Assembly (NCBI GenBank): GCA_002323775.1
Contig: DCPV01000029.1
Span: 10,222 to 26,683 of the forward strand
Direction: 5' to 3'
DNA: 16,462 nucleotides
From: Firmicutes bacterium UBA1535
Lineage (GTDB): Bacteria; Bacillota; Clostridia; Tissierellales; Sedimentibacteraceae
In this document: positions 7,714-15,021 of the stretch, piece by piece
How positions within the stretch are numbered: position 1 is the first letter of the stretch
Layout: the number at the start of each line of letters is the position of its first letter
Notes under the pieces: generated by a model
What the model was told of the DNA's origin: nothing
Database searches by the model: none
What the model saw: the letters and a program-made list of their open reading frames with translations, nothing else
Made by a program: the position numbers and the translations under genes

Positions 7714-7929
7714 ATTAGCATTAGGATGAAATTATCTTTTAAATATTAAAAAGCAGGTACTACGACACCTTTAACGTAATATCTGCTTCATTTTCTGTTT
7801 TTAGAAATGCCTGACGAATTATCCTTTATTTTAATAAATTTTTCATTATTTTTGAGATTTTATCAAGCTTTCCTTATAAAATAAAAGTGTAAGATTACAA
7901 CTATAAAGATAATGATATATATAACATTA
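7714..7929. other. Non-coding stretch, possibly gene debris
   Basis: No intact gene is seen. The minus strand holds short open pieces that look coding but change frame and are broken by stops, for example QAFLKTENEADITLKVS (ending at a TAG). This is consistent with debris of the same lost region as the frame at 7363-7710. An inverted repeat, AAGCAGGTA (7751-7759) with TATCTGCTT (7780-7788), gives a 9-bp stem with one G-U pair. On the plus strand it is followed by the poor T-tract CATTTTCTGTTTTT. It could be a weak terminator. Confidence 0.3.
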
Positions 7930-8508
7930 TCAATATGTTTCCGTAATACACCCATACCAGGGATTTGTCCAGCCTTCTGTACCTTCGTGATAGTATATAG
8001 TCGGAAGTGGTGGATCTAGCAAATAATTACCAGTTGCGGGTGCATCTCCTTCAAAATATATAGATTGCAAATTATATCCACTATCAAATGCACTATTCCC
8101 TATAAGCGTTACACTAGCGGGAATCGTAACCCACTTCAAATTGATACATCCTTTAAATGCTCGGTCTTGAATTACAATCACACCGTCTGGAATTATGACT
8201 GAGGTTAATGTGTTGCAGTCCTCAAAAGCTCCAGTTTCATTAAGTGTGTTTCCGATAGCAGTCACCTTCTTTCCATCAATTGTAGCCGGTATTTCTATAT
8301 ACCCGCCATCACCTGTGTACTTGGTTATGGTCACTGTATTATCGCTGTTAACCACAAATTGATATTCACCGGACACCATATTTATCGGCTGATTAATATC
8401 TGGTGTTTTTGATAAATCGCCATTTCTTGAACAAGCACTAAAAATTAATATAATAACTAAGGATAGCATTGTGACAACTGCTGTCCGCAAAAAGTTTGTA
8501 TGTTTCAT
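7930..8508 (-). CDS. BspA-type leucine-rich-repeat lipoprotein
   Basis: This is a 192-residue predicted surface lipoprotein. It has a basic N-terminus, a hydrophobic stretch (VVTMLSLVIILIF, about 11-23) and a lipobox IFSAC with the lipidated cysteine at 26. A spacer follows, then about three LRR_5/BspA-type repeats with the usual IP-x-x-(I/V) and (A)F-x-x-C-x-x-L pattern: GAFEDCNTLTSVIIPDGV, RAFKGCINLKWVTIPASV, and a diverged SAFDSGYNLQSIYFEG. The C-terminus is short and ends in WTNPWYGCITETY without an anchor. BspA proteins usually bind host or extracellular ligands; this one is much shorter than typical members. Its own ribosome site (AGAGTGA) is weak, and the ATG overlaps the stop of a possible 21-codon upstream ORF. 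The coding sequence looks visibly less AT-rich than its flanks, so acquisition by transfer is possible. Confidence 0.8.
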   Translation of the reverse strand: MKHTNFLRTAVVTMLSLVIILIFSACSRNGDLSKTPDINQPINMVSGEYQFVVNSDNTVTITKYTGDGGYIEIPATIDGKKVTAIGNTLNETGAFEDCNTLTSVIIPDGVIVIQDRAFKGCINLKWVTIPASVTLIGNSAFDSGYNLQSIYFEGDAPATGNYLLDPPLPTIYYHEGTEGWTNPWYGCITETY

Positions 8509-8570
8509 TTTACAATCACTCTAATACTTATCAGTATATATAAATTTAAAAATTTTTCTCTTAGTTCCAT
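8505..8570 (-). CDS. Possible 21-codon ORF translationally coupled to the lipoprotein
   Basis: ATG at 8568-8570 opens a 21-residue frame, MELREKFLNLYILISIRVIV plus K. Its TGA overlaps the lipoprotein ATG (ATGA arrangement). GGGAGG (8582-8587) is 11 nt upstream of the ATG, stronger than the lipoprotein's own site. It could be a leader peptide for translational coupling. Against this, a TATAAT on the same strand (8575-8580) lies between the site and the ATG. If that is the real -10, transcription would start at about the ATG and the ORF would not be read. The peptide matches nothing I recognise. Confidence 0.3.
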   Translation of the reverse strand: MELREKFLNLYILISIRVIVK

Positions 8571-8950
8571 TTCTATTATATCCTCCCGCTCTCCATATAA
8601 TCTACCCCCTACCCTCAACTATAATTATTGCATTCTATAAGACGAATTAGAATATATTTTGTTCCTCAATTACTACTAATTTTATATGGTATTTAACTTT
8701 TTTTATAATTTTTATACATTTAACCACATAATGGATAAATTGACGTTTTTCCAACAGAAATTTAAGAAAAAAATTATTTTATTTCTTTATCTCTTGCCCT
8801 ATAGAAATACAATTTATTATTTAAAAACATTATTAAATCTATCTGAATTAATCTAAATCTCTTTATAATTCAGGAATAAACAATAATAGTTGTTTCAACA
8901 TCATATATAAAATTGAAATTTAGTTGCTTTGTTCTTTGTACAAAAATATA
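8571..8950. other. AT-rich intergenic region
   Basis: Between the lipoprotein leader and the terminator of the alpha-galactosidase gene I see no open frame with a ribosome site, no RNA gene and no clear repeat. Scattered TATAAT-like hexamers occur, as expected by chance in such AT-rich DNA. Confidence 0.5.
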
Positions 8951-8952
8951 AA

Positions 8953-8991
8953 AAAATATGCCTTGAGATTATAAACCTCAAGGCATATTTT
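8953..8991 (-). terminator. Rho-independent terminator of the alpha-galactosidase gene
   Basis: ATATGCCTTGAG (8956-8967) and CTCAAGGCATAT (8977-8988) pair perfectly over 12 bp with a 9-nt loop, extended by A-T pairs on the outside. On the minus strand the stem is followed by a T-rich run (TTTTTTATATTTTTG). It lies about 80 nt after the alpha-galactosidase stop codon. The plus-strand side has only TTTTCC, so it acts mainly on the minus strand. Confidence 0.85.
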
Positions 8992-9070
8992 CCGTATTCA
9001 ATTTTCTTTTTTTAATTATCTATATGCTACCCAAGATATTTAAGCTGTCTTCTCACAATAAATTTAATTA

Positions 9071-10393
9071 TTATTTATATTCTTTCATAAATCCAACTTC
9101 TTGATGTGCTTCTATTAATTCGTCGCACATTTTCACTATATCATCTATTGAAAGCTCAGCTGCTGTGTGTGGCTCTAACAAAGCTGCTTGATATATTGCT
9201 TCCCTTTTCTTAGATACAGCTGCATCTATTGTTAATAACTGTGTATTGATGTTTGTCATGTTCATCGCTGCAAGCTGTTGCGGCAAATCTCCTATGACTG
9301 TTGGGTTAATTCCAGAGCCATCAACCATGCACGGAACTTCAACACAGGCATTAGAAGGTAAATTAGTTATCAAGCCAGTATTCATGACATTTCCGCCAAT
9401 TTTGTAAGGCTTATTAGTTACCATCGCCTCCATTATGTATGACGCATATTCTGTAGTTCTTTTGTGAGTTACTTGTCCGCCTTTGTATAAATCTTCTTTT
9501 TGCTTTTTCCAATTAGCTATTTGCTCTATACATCTTCTTGGATATTCATCAAGAGGTATATTGTATCTGTCAATTAGCTCAGGATATTTAGACTTAATGA
9601 AAAATGGGTTGTACTCTGCATTATGCTCACTACTCTCTGTGCAATAGTGTCCAAAGTATTTGATATACTCATATCTAACCATATCATGGTGCTTTTCATT
9701 TTTATTTTTCTCTAAAGCTTTTTGTCTAATTAAAGGATATAGGTCATTGCCTTTCATATCTGTAATTTCCAACAACCATCCCATGTGGTTAATACCAGCA
9801 ATTTTATCTATAAATCCATCTACCTCTATTCCTAATCCCTTTAATAACCATTTTGAACAGCCTTGTACACTGTGGCATAATCCTACTGTTTTTACTTTAG
9901 TATGACGAAGCATGTAGCCTGTAAGCATTGCCATAGGATTTGTATAATTTAAGAACCATGCGTTAGGGCATACTTCTTCCATATCATCAGCAAAATCTCT
10001 AAGCACAGGGATAGTTCTTAAAGCTCTGAATATTCCTCCTATACCAACTGTGTCTGCAATTGTTTGACGAAGACCATATTTTTTTGGCACCTCAAAGTCT
10101 ATGATAGTGCAAGGGTCATAAAGACCTACTTGAATTGCATCAACAACAAAATTAGCACCTCTTAGAGCTTCTTTTCTGTTTTTTACACCTAGGTACTTTT
10201 TAACTACAGCTCTTGATTCATTGCAATTTTTATTTATTGCAACAATTAACTCATAGGACTCGTCCAGTCTTTCCTCATCAATGTCATATAGTGCTATCTC
10301 AGCGTCCTGAATAGATGGCGTAAGCATTATATCGCCTAAAACGTTTTTAGCGAAAATTGTACTGCCTGCACCCATAAAAGTAACTTTAATCAT
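9071..10393 (-). CDS. melA: Alpha-galactosidase, glycoside hydrolase family 4
   Basis: This is a 440-residue GH4 enzyme that releases galactose from alpha-galactosides such as melibiose, using NAD and a divalent metal in an oxidation-elimination mechanism. The N-terminal NAD-binding motif is VTFMGAGSTIFAKN (4-17), with the acidic residue of ALYDIDEERL near 35-43. The catalytic and metal region shows NYTNPM (149-154), CHSVQG (173-178, the alpha-galactosidase form of this GH4 motif) and GINHMGW (200-206). Length agrees with MelA proteins (about 450). The start is ATG at 10393, because CAGGAGGAG (10397-10405) lies just upstream; an ATG at 10423 would put that site inside the gene. It is cytosolic with no signal peptide, so the substrate must be imported by a transporter that is not in this window. 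It is divergent from an AraC-family gene and has its own terminator. The CHSVQG motif argues for galactose over glucose or glucuronate specificity. Confidence 0.92.
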   Translation of the reverse strand: MIKVTFMGAGSTIFAKNVLGDIMLTPSIQDAEIALYDIDEERLDESYELIVAINKNCNESRAVVKKYLGVKNRKEALRGANFVVDAIQVGLYDPCTIIDFEVPKKYGLRQTIADTVGIGGIFRALRTIPVLRDFADDMEEVCPNAWFLNYTNPMAMLTGYMLRHTKVKTVGLCHSVQGCSKWLLKGLGIEVDGFIDKIAGINHMGWLLEITDMKGNDLYPLIRQKALEKNKNEKHHDMVRYEYIKYFGHYCTESSEHNAEYNPFFIKSKYPELIDRYNIPLDEYPRRCIEQIANWKKQKEDLYKGGQVTHKRTTEYASYIMEAMVTNKPYKIGGNVMNTGLITNLPSNACVEVPCMVDGSGINPTVIGDLPQQLAAMNMTNINTQLLTIDAAVSKKREAIYQAALLEPHTAAELSIDDIVKMCDELIEAHQEVGFMKEYK

Positions 10394-10455
10394 TTTCTCC
10401 TCCTGATTTTTTAATATTTTCAATAAAAATTATAATGTTTTTCAATTTAAGATAT

Positions 10456-10475
10456 TTGTTTCATCATTGTTCAAT
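10456..10475. promoter_or_regulatory. Direct repeat, candidate AraC-family operator
   Basis: TTGTTTCAT (10456-10464) and TTGTTCAAT (10467-10475) are near-identical half-sites starting 11 bp apart, one helical turn. They lie in the 175-bp region between the divergent alpha-galactosidase and AraC-type genes. AraC/XylS monomers carry two helix-turn-helix units and typically read direct repeats with this period. A half-conserved cre-like sequence, ATGAAAACGAAG, lies beside it on the minus strand (10479-10490). Its right half does not match the consensus, so catabolite control is only a possibility. Confidence 0.35.
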
Positions 10476-10518
10476 GTACTTCGTTTTCATTATATAAAAT
10501 ATTTAATTTAAAAAACAT

Positions 10519-10547
10519 TGTAAAAAGTAAGTATAATATGTTAAAAT
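10519..10547 (+). promoter_or_regulatory. Predicted promoter of the AraC-family gene
   Basis: TTGTAA (10519-10524), a 17-bp spacer and TAAAAT (10542-10547). A better -10, TATAAT (10532-10537), is also present but has only a poor -35. Either choice gives a short leader (about 15-25 nt) before the ATG at 10569. Confidence 0.4.
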
Positions 10548-10568
10548 GTAAGATATCGGAGGTTAAAT

Positions 10569-11327
10569 ATGTATGTAGATTTTGCAATTGAAAATAAAAG
10601 TTTTTTTGATTTAAACCCTCTAATCTGCGGATATGAATATTGTAAAAGCTCCCATAGCTTCGGACCTGCTAAGCGAAGTCACTATTTGATACATTATGTT
10701 GTTAGAGGAAAAGGAATGTTTCACACATCCAGTGAAACTTATTATGTTAAAAAGGGTGAATGTTTTTTAATAAAACCCGACGAAATAACAACATATGTTG
10801 CAGACAAGGACGAGCCTTGGTATTATATATGGATTGGTTTTGACGGTAATTTAGCAAAAAGACTTGATAACATTGAGGTACCTGTATTTAAAATGCCTTA
10901 TAATGTTTTTGAAGAAATGTTAAGTGTAAACGAATATCTTGGAACAAGAGAAGAATTTCTCAGCAGTAAGTTATTCTCTATTTTTTCATATATATTTATT
11001 AAAGAAAAGAGAGATAATCATATTGAAATTGTTAAAAACTATATTAACAACAATTATATGAGAAAAATATATATTGAAGATATTGCTAAAGTTGTAAATC
11101 TTGACAGGCACTATTTATCTAATATTTTTAAAAAAAGTGAAGGTATATCGATGAAAGAATACCTAACTAAAAAGAGAATGAATGAGGCAAAAAAACTATT
11201 GCTTGCAAATTATAGCATAAAAGAAATCTGCTTTATGGTAGGCTATGATGATATATTTGTTTTTTCTAAAGCTTTTAAAAATCTTTGCGGGGTATCACCA
11301 AAAAACTGGATAAAAATTAACAACTAA
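10569..11327 (+). CDS. AraC-family transcriptional regulator, probable alpha-galactoside regulator
   Basis: This is a 252-residue regulator. The N-terminal cupin-like sensing domain covers about 1-100, with HYLIHYVVRGKGMFHTSSETYYVKKGECFLIKPDEITTYVAD holding the conserved turn-rich barrel strands. The C-terminal double helix-turn-helix covers about 153-250. The first HTH is IYIEDIAKVVNLDRHYLSNIFKKSEGIS. The second is YSIKEICFMVGYDDIFVFSKAFKNLCGVSPKNW, the classic AraC signature. CGGAGG lies six bases upstream of the ATG. It is divergent from the GH4 alpha-galactosidase gene, the usual layout for a local activator of that gene (as in MsmR-like and RafR-like regulators). Activation by a galactoside is inference from context. 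The stop codon lies in a hairpin shared with galK. Confidence 0.92.
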   Translation: MYVDFAIENKSFFDLNPLICGYEYCKSSHSFGPAKRSHYLIHYVVRGKGMFHTSSETYYVKKGECFLIKPDEITTYVADKDEPWYYIWIGFDGNLAKRLDNIEVPVFKMPYNVFEEMLSVNEYLGTREEFLSSKLFSIFSYIFIKEKRDNHIEIVKNYINNNYMRKIYIEDIAKVVNLDRHYLSNIFKKSEGISMKEYLTKKRMNEAKKLLLANYSIKEICFMVGYDDIFVFSKAFKNLCGVSPKNWIKINN

Positions 11328-11353
11328 GAGCTATAGTACCTCCTAGTTGTTAA
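11312..11353 (-). terminator. Terminator of galK, overlapping the AraC-gene stop
   Basis: TTAACAACTA (11317-11326) and TAGTTGTTAA (11344-11353) form a 10-bp stem, extended inward by GAG/CTC after one mismatch. On the minus strand it is followed by TTTTTA, so it fits the end of the galK transcript (stop at 11396). The plus side has no U-tract, so it is at best a weak terminator for the AraC-type gene, whose TAA lies in the left arm. Confidence 0.65.
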
Positions 11354-11395
11354 AATCAAAATTTTATTAAAATAACGATAAATTTATATTGCTTG

Positions 11396-12670
11396 CTATA
11401 AAACTAGCATTGCACCATATTTTCTTATTTTAAGTACTAAGCAAGCTCCCTTGCCAAATACACTTTCTATACCTTGTTTATATGTCTGTACGTAGTCCTC
11501 ATCAACAAAAGCTTGTATAGTACCGGCAAAGCCTCCGCCATGCACTCTGCACACTCCATGACTTCCAAGTATTTTTTCAGTCATAAATAAAGCAATAGAC
11601 ATGCTTTGCTCATTTATATCATGCTGTGAAAAAACATTTTGCAGATATTTAAAAGAGCTGTCACCAGAGCTTTTGACTATGCTTTTAAATTCTATAAAAT
11701 TATTTTCTTGCAATTTTTCAACACATTCACACACTCTTTTATTTTCTTCAAAAAAATGTATAGCTCTTAGAACAGCTCTATCGCCATATTTTTCTCTTAA
11801 AGTAATTATATCTTTATAAAATACTTCTTCATTTATATCTCGAAGTTTAGGTTTACCATAATGATTGGCAATTTTACTCATTTCATTTGGTATAGCCGCA
11901 TACTCATTTGTTAAGCCTTCATGTGAGGCTTTAGTATCAACTATACATAGGCATGAATTATGCTTTGATAAATCAAGCTTTATTTTATTATAAGAAGCTC
12001 TTTCTCCATCAAAATCTATATATACTAAACCGCCGATGCTTGATGCCATCTGGTCCATCAGACCACATGGCTTGCCATAATATTCTCTTTCTGCATATTG
12101 TCCAGCCTTTGCAAGCTCTACTGGCTCTATTTTTCCGTCGTTATACAGACAAGAAATTATAATACCGACTAAATTTTCAAATGCCGCTGAAGATGATAAA
12201 CCTGAGCCTATAAGCACATCACTTGTTATGCACGCATTAAATCCGCCAATTTTATAGCCTAAAAATTTAAGCCTGTACACTACACCTCTAATGATAGCTT
12301 CTGAATTTGCAGCTTGTGATTCACTTTTCTCTAGCGAATTAATATCTATCTTATTTAATTTTTTTCCATCAGTTATAATTGAAATCATTCCATCATCGCT
12401 TTTTGAAACTACTGATAATATGTCCAAATTTATAGCTCCGGCCAACACCATACCATTTTGATGATCAGTATGGTTTCCGCAAATTTCAGTTCTTCCGGGT
12501 GAGCTAAAAATATTTATATCACAATTTCCAAACAAATCTTTAAATTCAGTCAATAATTTAATATATCTATTTTTTTGAACATCAAGAAGCTCTTTATCCT
12601 CATAAATGTCAATAATTCTTTCATCAAATCTGCCTAAATCTATTTCTTTTAAAGCATAATCTAAAATCAT
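11396..12670 (-). CDS. galK: Galactokinase
   Basis: GalK phosphorylates alpha-D-galactose with ATP to galactose-1-phosphate, the entry step of the Leloir pathway. The 424-residue protein is of the GHMP kinase type. The galactokinase signature reads PGRTEICGNHTDHQNG (58-73), the ATP loop VLIGSGLSSSAAFE (152-165), and the catalytic-base region GKPCGLMDQMASSIGG (199-214, D206). The C-terminal GHMP motif is VHGGGFAGTIQAFV. The signature differs from the classic GRVNLIGEHTDYN form, and the chain is longer than the usual ~390 residues, with an N-terminal extension of about 50. The start is ATG at 12670, 11 nt after TAGAGGAG. A GTG at 12682 would overlap that site. It lies 26 nt behind the EAL gene on the same strand, so they are likely co-transcribed. 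galT and galE are absent from the window. Confidence 0.92.
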   Translation of the reverse strand: MILDYALKEIDLGRFDERIIDIYEDKELLDVQKNRYIKLLTEFKDLFGNCDINIFSSPGRTEICGNHTDHQNGMVLAGAINLDILSVVSKSDDGMISIITDGKKLNKIDINSLEKSESQAANSEAIIRGVVYRLKFLGYKIGGFNACITSDVLIGSGLSSSAAFENLVGIIISCLYNDGKIEPVELAKAGQYAEREYYGKPCGLMDQMASSIGGLVYIDFDGERASYNKIKLDLSKHNSCLCIVDTKASHEGLTNEYAAIPNEMSKIANHYGKPKLRDINEEVFYKDIITLREKYGDRAVLRAIHFFEENKRVCECVEKLQENNFIEFKSIVKSSGDSSFKYLQNVFSQHDINEQSMSIALFMTEKILGSHGVCRVHGGGFAGTIQAFVDEDYVQTYKQGIESVFGKGACLVLKIRKYGAMLVL

Positions 12671-12696
12671 AATTCTATGCACTCCTCTAATTAACT

Positions 12697-14832
12697 TTAC
12701 TTCACCAATCTATTTTTTATGTCTTCTATATTGGAAACCACTCCAATTACTTTTGTTAAATTATTACCTTCATCGTAAATTCCTCTTGCTGAAATTGCAT
12801 ACCAATTATACTGATTATTGATATTTCTTAATTGAAATTTGCTTTTTACCACACATTGAGGGTCATTTACTATTTTCATAAATGTATCGGTAAATTCTTC
12901 TACGTCCTTATTCTGTATTATTTTAAAATCTATAAGCGATTGAATTAATGATGATGTAAATGGTGTAGCACCAAACTCCTTAACAAAACTACTAAAATTT
13001 ACCATTTTTCTAGTTTGTAAATCATACTCAAATATAATATCCCCTGTCATCTCAAGAACATGCTGATACCTTTCTTCATTATGTCTTAAGGCTTCCTGAG
13101 CTATTTTTTCCTCTGTTATATTGTCAACAGAGCCTAAAAATAAAGTTCTTTCAGGGCTGTTTAATATTACTCTCATACGGAGGAATAAATACATTAATTT
13201 ATTAGTTAAAATATTTGTAATCCTAAATTCCAGAGTGGCTTCACCATTATCTTTTTTTGCCTGATCAAGTCTTTCATAAAATACAAGTCTATCATCCTGA
13301 TTTATATATTCCCTTAATCTCGGAACCATCTTATACAATGTATCTATATCTATATCAATAACTTCATAAAATCTATCATTTACCCTTAATATATCAAAAT
13401 TATTTCCTTTTAATTCAAATATGCCTAAGCCTCCTATGAAGCTATTGAATAAAATATTTACCTGCGAGTTTGGATCCCAAAACTCGTGTAAATCAACAAA
13501 TGTTTCCGGCATCTTATAGCCATCAGCCTTGCTGTGATTGTCATTAGTAGATAGTAATTCTTCAAAATCTTTGCAGGGCATCGGTTTTGCAAAATAATAG
13601 CCTTGACCTTTGTTGCAGCCTATACTTTTTAAGAATTCAACCTGCTCTTTTGTTTCAACTCCCTCTGCTACTACTGGAAGGTCAAGCCATTTAGCCATAC
13701 TAACTATTGAATTAAGAATATTAGCACTTCTTCCTTCTGAATTTACTGATTTCATAAATCTTAAATCTAGCTTCAATACATCAACAGGAACTTGATTTAA
13801 CATATTTAATGAAGAATAGCCTGTTCCAAAATCATCCATTTCAACCGTGAAGCCAAGTTTTTTTAATTTAATTACAGTTTCAATTAGCTGTGTTGGGTTT
13901 TCCATATAAGATGTTTCAGTAATTTCAAGCTCTAACAATTTTATTGGTATGTTATATTTATCAATTAATGCTTTTAAGTTTCTGCATAGATTTGGATTAT
14001 ATATATCGATACGTGACACATTGACTGATATTGGTACTATAGGTAAACCAGCATCAATCCATTTTCTTAAGGATTTGCAAGTAAATTCCCAAACATATTC
14101 ATCCATATCAGTAATAAATCCAGTCTTTTCAAATATTGGGATAAATTTTTGAGGTTGAATCATTCCCTTTTTAGGATGTATCCAACGAACTAAAGCCTCT
14201 GCTCCTGCTAATTTAGTATCTGAAAGAATATATTTTGGTTGATAATAAACTTTAAATTCTCCATTTTTTAATGCGTTATGCATATCATTTATTATTTCTT
14301 GTTCTTCTAGCAAACTATTTCTGTGAGTTTCCTCATAATAGGAGTATATTCTATTGTAACTGCCCTTTACACTCTTTAGTGCCATATTTGCTCTGTCAAA
14401 CATGCTCGAAACAGATAAATCTCTATTTTCAACTCTATAAATACCAAAGCACATTGATATGTTTATATCCAACGGATACATTGACAAATGATGTTTTAAA
14501 GACTTTGCAAATCTTTCCTCATATCCATCTTCACGAATTTTGCAGATTGCAAAATTATCTGCATATAGCCTGCTAAAGCTCTCATATTCGCTATCAGTTA
14601 AACTCTTTAAAATATAGCATATGTAAATTAAAAGCTTGTCTCCTTCATCAGTACCATATAAATCATTTATAACCTTAAACCTATCAATATTTAAACTAAT
14701 GATATCATATTCTGTATCAAAATTTTCCGATAAGATATCTTGAGTTTTCCCATAAAATTCTTCCATGCTGCATATTTTTTTCATATTAAAATCTTCGAAC
14801 TCAGCTTTATCCAAAAAGTCACCTTCTTCCAT
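12697..14832 (-). CDS. Degenerate GGDEF-EAL-PAS protein, predicted cyclic-di-GMP phosphodiesterase
   Basis: This is a 711-residue signalling protein. The N-terminal GGDEF domain (about 40-170) keeps the fold motif NIDRFKVINDLYGTDEGDKLL, but its active site reads YADNF (90-94), so it should not make cyclic-di-GMP. The EAL domain (about 182-428) is complete: EALVRW (212-217), the metal-binding ELEITE (301-306), DDFGTGYSSL (333-342), K354 in VLKLDLRFM, VAEGVET (388-394) and QGYYFAKP (410-417). It should therefore hydrolyse cyclic-di-GMP. Two PAS-like sensory regions follow (about 465-580 and 590-708), an uncommon placement at the C-terminus. No membrane helix or signal peptide is visible. The ATG at 14832 has no ribosome site; a TTG at 14814 preceded by AAGGTGA is a good alternative. 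galK follows 26 nt downstream. The sensed ligand is unknown. Confidence 0.93.
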   Translation of the reverse strand: MEEGDFLDKAEFEDFNMKKICSMEEFYGKTQDILSENFDTEYDIISLNIDRFKVINDLYGTDEGDKLLIYICYILKSLTDSEYESFSRLYADNFAICKIREDGYEERFAKSLKHHLSMYPLDINISMCFGIYRVENRDLSVSSMFDRANMALKSVKGSYNRIYSYYEETHRNSLLEEQEIINDMHNALKNGEFKVYYQPKYILSDTKLAGAEALVRWIHPKKGMIQPQKFIPIFEKTGFITDMDEYVWEFTCKSLRKWIDAGLPIVPISVNVSRIDIYNPNLCRNLKALIDKYNIPIKLLELEITETSYMENPTQLIETVIKLKKLGFTVEMDDFGTGYSSLNMLNQVPVDVLKLDLRFMKSVNSEGRSANILNSIVSMAKWLDLPVVAEGVETKEQVEFLKSIGCNKGQGYYFAKPMPCKDFEELLSTNDNHSKADGYKMPETFVDLHEFWDPNSQVNILFNSFIGGLGIFELKGNNFDILRVNDRFYEVIDIDIDTLYKMVPRLREYINQDDRLVFYERLDQAKKDNGEATLEFRITNILTNKLMYLFLRMRVILNSPERTLFLGSVDNITEEKIAQEALRHNEERYQHVLEMTGDIIFEYDLQTRKMVNFSSFVKEFGATPFTSSLIQSLIDFKIIQNKDVEEFTDTFMKIVNDPQCVVKSKFQLRNINNQYNWYAISARGIYDEGNNLTKVIGVVSNIEDIKNRLVK

Positions 14833-14857
14833 TTAAAAAATAGCATTAATTTGTCTA

Positions 14858-14887
14858 ATTATATCAAATTTTGCCTCATATTGTAAA
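14858..14887 (-). promoter_or_regulatory. Predicted promoter of the EAL-galK unit
   Basis: On the minus strand TTTACA (14882-14887), an 18-bp spacer and TATAAT (14858-14863). The start point would be near 14851, leaving a short leader of about 19 nt before the ATG or 37 nt before the TTG start. I see no separate promoter in the 26 nt before galK. Confidence 0.55.
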
Positions 14888-14933
14888 TATAAAATTACAT
14901 GAATTATATAATAAATTAATTTTAAAAAAGATT

Positions 14934-14962
14934 TTGATAATTTGCCACAAATATTATATAAT
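14934..14962 (+). promoter_or_regulatory. Predicted promoter of the cysteine-hydrolase gene
   Basis: TTGATA (14934-14939), a 17-bp spacer and TATAAT (14957-14962): a near-consensus sigma-A promoter. The start point would be near 14969, with a leader of about 53 nt. Confidence 0.65.
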
Positions 14963-15021
14963 TGCTATATAAGATAAATTAATTGTAAACATTTATTATT
15001 TCACGCAATGGAGTGATAACT

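Noticed and set aside
8571..8950. Search for tRNA, small RNA or a CRISPR-like array in the largest gene-free gap
   Set aside because: No cloverleaf, no T-psi-C-like segment, no regularly spaced repeat and no promoter-terminator pair bounding a short RNA was seen.
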